The translations under genes and the position numbers were made by a program. From Erysipelothrix sp. (GTDB lineage: Bacteria > Bacillota_I > Bacilli_A > Erysipelotrichales > Erysipelotrichaceae): a stretch of 33,588 nucleotides of DNA. Under the pieces are notes generated by a model. The model worked only from the letters and a program-made list of their open reading frames with translations. It made no database searches and was not told the origin of the DNA. The stretch's first letter is position 1; the number at the start of each line of letters is the position of its first letter. Location: contig JAAZDN010000004.1 of assembly GCA_012512805.1 (NCBI GenBank), forward strand, positions 1-33,588, in the 5' to 3' direction. Of the stretch, positions 27,128 through 33,588 are shown in pieces.

Positions 27128-27706
27128 ATGAGTGAACACAATGAAATCCAAAAGAAAAATGACATTATCAATGCCGCGTCAATATTGTTTTTAAAACAAG
27201 GTTATGAGAAGACCTCAGTCGCATCCATTGCGAAAGGTGCAAATGTTGCGAAAGGTTTAGTCTATTACTACTTTGAATCAAAGGATGAAATACTTGAAGA
27301 TGTCATTGTATCTGAAAGTAAAAATAACATCTTAACGCTTCGAAGTACAATCTTAGAAAACAAAGAGAATTATCTCGATAACTTGATCTTATTAATGGAG
27401 GCTTACTATGCGATTCATCCATTAAGTCATAAAACAACCTTTGAACTAACGCCTGATAATCAATCGTATATTGAGGCATTTCATGCTTATTATCTTAAGC
27501 AAGTCGATGATATACTCGATGTTATCATTACGGAGGCACAACGCGATGGCGCACTTCAATTAAAATATCCAAGTCATATGATAATTATGACCTTAGAAGG
27601 ACTTTTTAAACTGATGCGTATACGTGATGTATCACATGATGTAATGCTTACTGTTTTCGAACAATCACTGAATTTAATTCCAAACAGCTTACTTCATCGG
27701 AAGTAG
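27128..27706 (+). CDS. TetR/AcrR family transcriptional regulator
   Basis: N-terminal HTH AASILFLKQGYEKTSVASIAKGANVAKGLVYYYFESKDEIL. Confidence 0.93.
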   Translation: MSEHNEIQKKNDIINAASILFLKQGYEKTSVASIAKGANVAKGLVYYYFESKDEILEDVIVSESKNNILTLRSTILENKENYLDNLILLMEAYYAIHPLSHKTTFELTPDNQSYIEAFHAYYLKQVDDILDVIITEAQRDGALQLKYPSHMIIMTLEGLFKLMRIRDVSHDVMLTVFEQSLNLIPNSLLHRK

Positions 27707-27735
27707 TCGACATTAATATAGAAGGAGGAGATAAC

Positions 27736-28056
27736 TTGCAAGCTAAATTAAAAAAAATTATTGCACTTGAAAGTGAACTGGATACAAAGATTTCTGCATA
27801 TGGCCAAAGTCATGATGAAATTATGAGTAATTATCGTCAAAAGGCAAATGCTGAAATTGTAGAAATGTATAAAACACTAGATGCAGAACACAGTCAGGCT
27901 TTAAGTGAAATTGAAGCCGCAATTAACGTTCATTCGGATACGTTATACGCAGAAAAAGCTGAGCATGCAAAGCATCTTGAAGCATTATATACAAAGAAAT
28001 TTGAAAGTGCTAAAACAGAAATGATTGAGGAGATGATGAAACATGGCAATCGTTAA
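27736..28056 (+). CDS. V-type ATP synthase peripheral stalk subunit (NtpF/G-H-like coiled coil)
   Basis: Coiled-coil 106 aa, first gene of V-ATPase cluster, TTG start with RBS GGAGGAG. Confidence 0.75.
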   Translation: MQAKLKKIIALESELDTKISAYGQSHDEIMSNYRQKANAEIVEMYKTLDAEHSQALSEIEAAINVHSDTLYAEKAEHAKHLEALYTKKFESAKTEMIEEMMKHGNR

Positions 28057-29965
28057 AATGAGTGAATTTAAACTGCTTGTGCGCAATGAGGCAGTGGATT
28101 CATTACTTAAATCATTACACAGTTATAAAGATATTGTATTTTCAGAAATAAAAGGTGAGTTTAATGGTTTTGAAGCATATCCAAAAGATTATGACTTTGA
28201 TTTAAACCGTCAACATCAAGAACAAATACAAGCCATCTTAAAGAAGGCAAGTACTATTAAAAAAACAAGTAAGGACTCAAAAGATTCAATTATCGATAAG
28301 TTAGCCTTACAACATATGGATTATGCAAACCTAGAAAAACTCATGGATACAACAGATTTAAATACTTTATTAAGTAAATATTCCAAACATTATGATCAGC
28401 GTGAAATTTATATTTATGATTTTAAACTTGAGACACCAAATTATACCGAAATGAGTAATGATGAACTCACTGAAGTTCGTGATAATAAGGCGGTTATTGG
28501 ACGTTTAGAAGCACAAAAAGTACAGGGATTTGTTGCGGAACTAAAACGTCAGGTTAAAGTCTTTTATATGACATCAAAAGTTGATAATGATTATTACTTT
28601 GTGATAAAGGCACCCCAAGAACTACAAGAAGTAGTTGGAATTATTTGTGAGCGATATGACTTTGAAATTCGTTCAAGTACATCGCTAAAAATTACAGATG
28701 AAGTTCAGAAAATGCAAGATGCAATCGCAACACTTATTAATAATTGTTTACATTATGAATCGAACATTAATGACATCGGTAATGATCAAGACTTATTCAA
28801 AGCACACTTTGAAGGCTTACGAAATGAAGCCTTACGTGAAGAAAGTAAATTACACTTTCTACAATCAAATTATGTGACACTCATTCATGGATGGGTCACA
28901 ACCAACGATGTAGAAAAAGTATTGAACGTCTTAAATGAGGAACTTGATGGAGTCTTAGATGTAGAGTTTAATGATGCACCGTTACATTCCACTGATGTTC
29001 CAATTAAATTAAAAAACAATAAGTTTGTGACTGCGTTTGAATCAATCACAAATATGTATTCACAGCCACGTTATGATGAACCAGATCCAACGCCAATACT
29101 CTCATTTTTCTATGCAATGTTCTTTGGAATGATGTTAGGGGACATTGGATATGGACTGATTATGGCATTGATTACCTTTGTAGCCCTTAAGTTTATTAAC
29201 TTAAAACCGGGAACAAAGGGAATGTTAAGTTTACTGTTTTACGTAAGTTTTCCAACGATGTTCTGGGGCTTTATTTACGGATCCTTCTTTGGAGATATGA
29301 TTCCTATGACGCCAATTATTGATATAAACAGTAACTATACATTTGTACTTGTTATGGCTATTGGCTTTGGTTTGATACATATTTTCTCAGGACTTGCAAT
29401 GAAGGCATACATTTATATTCGTGACTACAAGATTCGTTATGTTTTATATGATGTGATCTTCTGGTACATGACGCTCATCGGTCTTGTTGTTTTAGTAACG
29501 CAAATGTTCACACCAATCTTTGCAGCATACAATCAAATTGCATTATATGTCATGATTATTGGTATGGTAGGTATTGTCTTAACAAATGGTCGTGAAGCCA
29601 AAACGATTGGTGGAAAGATCGTCTCAGGACTGTACAGTTTATATGGACTGTCAAACTATATAGGCGATGTTGTTTCATATTCTCGTCTAATGGCCCTAGG
29701 ACTTGCTGGAGCATCAATTGGAGTTGCCTTCAATATGATGGTACGTATGACTGATGGTATGGGCATCTTTGGTATTATCTTTGGAGCAATCATCTTTATG
29801 ATTGGTCATGGTTTTAACTTATTAATTAGCGGTATGAGTGCTTATGTCCATACAGCCCGTCTAACATATGTTGAATTCTTCGGTAAATTCTTTACCGGTG
29901 GGGGAAAACCCTTTAAGCAATTTATTGCAAGTCCAACGTATATAACTATAGAAGAGGAGAAATAG
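28043..29965 (+). CDS. ntpI: V-type ATP synthase subunit I
   Basis: 640 aa; FYAMFFGMMLGDIGYGLIM, GDVVSYSRLMALGLAGASIGVAFN, GHGFNLLISGMSAYVHTARLTYVEFFGKFFTGGGKPF. Confidence 0.95.
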   Translation: MAIVKMSEFKLLVRNEAVDSLLKSLHSYKDIVFSEIKGEFNGFEAYPKDYDFDLNRQHQEQIQAILKKASTIKKTSKDSKDSIIDKLALQHMDYANLEKLMDTTDLNTLLSKYSKHYDQREIYIYDFKLETPNYTEMSNDELTEVRDNKAVIGRLEAQKVQGFVAELKRQVKVFYMTSKVDNDYYFVIKAPQELQEVVGIICERYDFEIRSSTSLKITDEVQKMQDAIATLINNCLHYESNINDIGNDQDLFKAHFEGLRNEALREESKLHFLQSNYVTLIHGWVTTNDVEKVLNVLNEELDGVLDVEFNDAPLHSTDVPIKLKNNKFVTAFESITNMYSQPRYDEPDPTPILSFFYAMFFGMMLGDIGYGLIMALITFVALKFINLKPGTKGMLSLLFYVSFPTMFWGFIYGSFFGDMIPMTPIIDINSNYTFVLVMAIGFGLIHIFSGLAMKAYIYIRDYKIRYVLYDVIFWYMTLIGLVVLVTQMFTPIFAAYNQIALYVMIIGMVGIVLTNGREAKTIGGKIVSGLYSLYGLSNYIGDVVSYSRLMALGLAGASIGVAFNMMVRMTDGMGIFGIIFGAIIFMIGHGFNLLISGMSAYVHTARLTYVEFFGKFFTGGGKPFKQFIASPTYITIEEEK

Positions 29966-29966
29966 T

Positions 29967-30440
29967 ATGATAGATTTTATTTTAAATAATGGTGGTTTAA
30001 TCTTTGCGGTTATCGGAATGGCACTTGTCGTTGCGATTCCAGGCTATAACAGTGGTGTTGGTGTTGGTATGGTTGGTGAAGCTGCCTCAGGCTTGATTGC
30101 AGATGAACCTGAAAAATTTGGTAAGAGTTTACTGCTTCAAATGATGCCGGCCTCACAAGGGCTTTATGGTTTCGTTATTGCGATCATGACACTTGGTCGT
30201 TTATACACAGGAATGCCTCTACAAGAAGGATTATTTATTTTTGTAGCATGTTTACCAATGACAATTGTTGGGGGACCAACTGCACTTGCCCAAGCACGTG
30301 TTGCGGTTGCAGGTATTCAACTGCTTGCTCGTAATGAACAAGAAATGACGAAGAGTATTATTTATGCAGTTATGGTTGAAACATATACACTATTAGCCTT
30401 TGTATCTTCAATCATTATGCTTAATGCAGTTGTCTTTTAA
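29967..30440 (+). CDS. ntpK: V-type ATP synthase subunit K (proteolipid)
   Basis: Duplicated hairpin c-subunit; PEKFGKSLLLQMMPASQGLYGFVIA; VMVETYTLLAFVSS with conserved Glu. Confidence 0.96.
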   Translation: MIDFILNNGGLIFAVIGMALVVAIPGYNSGVGVGMVGEAASGLIADEPEKFGKSLLLQMMPASQGLYGFVIAIMTLGRLYTGMPLQEGLFIFVACLPMTIVGGPTALAQARVAVAGIQLLARNEQEMTKSIIYAVMVETYTLLAFVSSIIMLNAVVF

Positions 30441-31018
30441 TGTCATTAAAAAGTTTTGAAAAGCTGATATCTTCAATCACGTCTGATGAAGCAAAAGATT
30501 ACGATCGTATTGTTAATCAGGCCCATACTGAAGGTGAAGCGTTATATAATGACATGATTAAAAAGGCTAAACTTAAGATTGAAAAACAAAAAGAGCGCAA
30601 CGAAATTAATCTAAAACATATGTATCAACAACAGGTACGAATCATTGAAAATGAGATTCAAAAAGATCTTGTACTTTTAAAAAACGACTATGTTCAACAG
30701 TTTTTAAATGCAAGTATTAATGATTTAGAAAACATGAGTGATGAGGCCTTATTTGCACTGATTGATCGCGTTTTAAATGATGAAAAAGATCATCATCGCC
30801 CGCGAATTTATATTGATTCAGCTCATTATGCAAGTGTTTTAGCAAAGTATGGAGCATCTTATCAAGTAGTAGAAAAATCAGATTTAACGACAGGTTTTAT
30901 CTTAAGTTATGAACAATTTGATATTGACTTTGAGTTTAAAAACTTACTACTCTATCATGAAGAAGTCCTCCATAAAATAGCGCAAATAAAGCTATTTGAG
31001 GCCCAAGATGAACACTAA
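30440..31018 (+). CDS. ntpE: V-type ATP synthase subunit E
   Basis: Position in operon and coiled-coil N-terminus, 192 aa. Confidence 0.82.
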   Translation: MSLKSFEKLISSITSDEAKDYDRIVNQAHTEGEALYNDMIKKAKLKIEKQKERNEINLKHMYQQQVRIIENEIQKDLVLLKNDYVQQFLNASINDLENMSDEALFALIDRVLNDEKDHHRPRIYIDSAHYASVLAKYGASYQVVEKSDLTTGFILSYEQFDIDFEFKNLLLYHEEVLHKIAQIKLFEAQDEH

Positions 31019-31628
31019 CTACTTAAGTCTTAATGCTGAATTAACGACACGTATTTCAAAAATATCTCCTTATAAAGCGGAAGATAATTTTAATGAGTAT
31101 TATGATGCAATCACAAAAGAATTGATCGATGCATGTGTTGAACAAGGTATATCAGAATCGATACTTACCTTTATTTTTCATAGTGAAAAAATATTGAAGA
31201 GAGTAGTAAGTGATGAAGCGTATTTAGAAATATTAAATGAAATGCGAGATGGATCAATACTAGAGTATCTCATCAATGTAACGATGGATCAATATGTCAT
31301 TGATTATATGCTTCGCTATAAAACAAAACCAGAGATGATGTTTTATGGAAACATAACTGAAGACATACTGGCACATGCTCGAGACTTAACTGCGCTGATT
31401 CATAAGTCAGTCTATTATCGCGTTTTGAATCAACTTGATAAAGAAACAGTACGTAAAACATTGGATGAATACCTTTATGATGAAATAAGTAAGCATGTTT
31501 ATGAAGGACTTGGAATCAATGGTGTTTATGCAAAGCTCATTACACTAAAACTTAAAGTGGATAATGAACGGTTTAAGGCAAGTAAGATTGCTTTTGCAGC
31601 AAGGTTGGTGAGACAGTATGAAAAGTAA
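31008..31628 (+). CDS. ntpC: putative V-type ATP synthase subunit C, short/divergent
   Basis: Positional: between E and F/G genes; all-helical; ATG 31008 overlaps ntpE stop; shorter than usual. Confidence 0.6.
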   Translation: MNTNYLSLNAELTTRISKISPYKAEDNFNEYYDAITKELIDACVEQGISESILTFIFHSEKILKRVVSDEAYLEILNEMRDGSILEYLINVTMDQYVIDYMLRYKTKPEMMFYGNITEDILAHARDLTALIHKSVYYRVLNQLDKETVRKTLDEYLYDEISKHVYEGLGINGVYAKLITLKLKVDNERFKASKIAFAARLVRQYEK

Positions 31629-31920
31629 TATCGCATACCTTAGTTTTAATCAAGATGAGAAGCTTGTTCAAAATCTTGGAATGACCGTACTTTTAGTCAA
31701 TCGTACAACCATACTGAGCCGTGTTATTAGACAGTTGCACCAAGAAAACTATGAACTTGTGTATTCAAGTCCCGAAGTATATTCATACTTTGAAAATGAA
31801 ATTGAAAAACTTTCCGTTGACGTGATGCCTATTATTATTTTAGAGGCACAAACTTCAGGTTCACTGGGCCAAAATCGTATGAAACAACTTTTGGCAAAGT
31901 CAATCGGAATCAAAATGTAA
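31618..31920 (+). CDS. V-type ATP synthase subunit F (NtpG)
   Basis: 100 aa, operon position, overlaps upstream stop. Confidence 0.75.
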   Translation: MKSNIAYLSFNQDEKLVQNLGMTVLLVNRTTILSRVIRQLHQENYELVYSSPEVYSYFENEIEKLSVDVMPIIILEAQTSGSLGQNRMKQLLAKSIGIKM

Positions 31921-31935
31921 AAAGGAGGATAAATA

Positions 31936-33588
31936 ATGGAAAAAGGAATAATTACAAAAGTATCGGGTCCCTTAGTAATTGCTAAGGACATCCCGCGTGT
32001 TCGCCTCTTTGATACGGTCTTAGTTGCTGATAAGCAATTACTTGGAGAAGTTATTGAAGTAAGAGGCAATAAAGCATCAATCCAAGTGTATGAAGAAACA
32101 TCAGGTGTAAAAGTTGGGGATACGGTTAAGTCACTGTATCGTCCCTTAAGTATTTTATTAGGCCCTGGTATACTCTCACAAATTATTGATGGTGTTGGAC
32201 GTAATTTAAAAGACTTTTTAAACAACGGACAATACTTAACAGCAGGTGAACAATACGAAGCCTTAGACATAGAAACAAAATGGGATTTTAAAGCCATTAA
32301 AACAATCGGTGATCAGGTTAATGCTGGTGATCAGTTGGGCTATGTCATGGAAGCAAACATTAAACATTATATTTTAGTTCCTTATGGTGTTAGTGGGACG
32401 ATTACAAAAATTAGTGATGAAGTCGCAACGGTGACTGAGAGTATTGCTACCATCGTTTCAAACAATAAGGAAGTTGAAGTACAGATGGCCAATTACTGGC
32501 CCATCCGTAAGGCACGTCCCTATGCTAAAAAACACTTGCCAAACGAACCCTTAATAACAGGACAACGTATTATTGATACCTTCTATCCTGTTGCGAAAGG
32601 TGGAACAGCAGCAGTACCTGGACCCTTTGGATCAGGTAAAACAGTCGTTCAACATCAATTAGCGAAATGGTCAAATGCGGATATCGTTGTTTATATTGGA
32701 TGTGGTGAGCGTGGAAATGAAATTACAGACGTTTTAAATGAATTTCCAGCCATCGTTGATCCCACAACAAAAGAGCCATTAATGAATAAGACGGTCTTAA
32801 TTGCGAACACATCAAACATGCCGGTTGCGGCACGTGAAGCATCCATCTATACTGGAATTACAATTGCGGAATACTTCCGTGATATGGGACTCAGTGTTGC
32901 GCTTATGGCCGATTCAACATCACGTTGGGCAGAAGCACTACGGGAAATGAGTGGACGTTTAGAAGAAATGCCAGGGGATGAAGGCTATCCAGCATACCTC
33001 AGTTCACGATTAGCAGAAGTGTATGAGCGTGCGGGTGTTGTAACACCACTTGGAGATGGAAATGAAAATGGATCCATCACAATGATTGGTGCCGTATCAC
33101 CTGCAGGAGGAGACCTTTCAGAGCCGGTTACTCAGGCAACAATGCGTATTGTTAAAGTATTCTGGGCGCTTGATTCAGACCTTGCCTACATGCGTCACTT
33201 TCCAGCAATCAACTGGCTAGATAGTTATTCACTGTATGAAGGATCGCTAGAACGTTACTATAAACAATTTGTACGTAAAGACTTTTTAGCAAACCGTAAA
33301 GAAGCACTCTTTATCTTAAAAGAAGAAGAAAGGCTTCAAGAAATTGTTCAACTTGTTGGACGCGATACCTTATCAGATCAAGACATTTTAAAACTCGAAG
33401 TTGCACGGATGATTCGTGAAGACTTCCTCCAACAAAATGCCTTCCAAGATGAGGATACATATACATCTTATGAAAAACAAGCACTCATGTTAGAAATGAT
33501 CATTACCTTCTATAAGAGTTCCAAACAATATCTGGTTCACGACCACATCTTTATTGCGGACATTATGAATATGGATATTGTCTACAAG
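31936..33588 (+). CDS. ntpA: V-type ATP synthase subunit A, truncated by window edge
   Basis: Own translation from ATG 31936 (RBS AAAGGAGG): [16 protein letters not shown]-loop [82 protein letters not shown]. Absent from ORF track because no stop occurs in the window. Confidence 0.97.
   Translation, partial: MEKGIITKVSGPLVIAKDIPRVRLFDTVLVADKQLLGEVIEVRGNKASIQVYEETSGVKVGDTVKSLYRPLSILLGPGILSQIIDGVGRNLKDFLNNGQYLTAGEQYEALDIETKWDFKAIKTIGDQVNAGDQLGYVMEANIKHYILVPYGVSGTITKISDEVATVTESIATIVSNNKEVEVQMANYWPIRKARPYAKKHLPNEPLITGQRIIDTFYPVAKGGTAAVPGPFGSGKTVVQHQLAKWSNADIVVYIGCGERGNEITDVLNEFPAIVDPTTKEPLMNKTVLIANTSNMPVAAREASIYTGITIAEYFRDMGLSVALMADSTSRWAEALREMSGRLEEMPGDEGYPAYLSSRLAEVYERAGVVTPLGDGNENGSITMIGAVSPAGGDLSEPVTQATMRIVKVFWALDSDLAYMRHFPAINWLDSYSLYEGSLERYYKQFVRKDFLANRKEALFILKEEERLQEIVQLVGRDTLSDQDILKLEVARMIREDFLQQNAFQDEDTYTSYEKQALMLEMIITFYKSSKQYLVHDHIFIADIMNMDIVYK

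Noticed and set aside
31749-32297. Minus-strand 182-aa ORF
   Set aside because: Antisense to the conserved V-ATPase F and A subunit genes

Overview
The window is a low-GC Firmicutes-like chromosome segment. Gene content and order suggest Erysipelotrichia, but this is inferred from memory of gene families. Most of it is housekeeping: O-acetyltransferase, ZIP transporter, ndk, two small tRNA clusters (Ile-Ala and Asn-Glu), HAD phosphatase, Crp/Fnr regulator, MscS, LacI-galK/galM, pyruvate:ferredoxin oxidoreductase, glycosyltransferase, recX, a YhaM-like nuclease, a DUF2207-like protein, comEA/comEC, holA, serine dehydratase, TetR, and a V-type ATPase operon cut by the right edge. Three regions stand out. 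(1) An AT-rich insert after tRNA-Glu holds an Abi_2/AbiF-like HEPN candidate. Its reading frame breaks immediately before an R-x4-H motif (IRDCVMH), which sits in the -1 frame. It is followed by a short two-hairpin RNA-like element ending in an intrinsic terminator and preceded by a perfect 17-bp inverted repeat, suggesting an AbiF-type toxin/ncRNA locus. (2) A three-gene SipW/TasA-like secretion cassette contains a second secreted protein with repeated CBM5/12-like modules, and its promoter has a palindrome/direct-repeat array. (3) A SAM-I riboswitch with readable terminator/antiterminator pairing precedes an unrecognised 141-aa ORF. No CRISPR array, transposase or integrase was seen.
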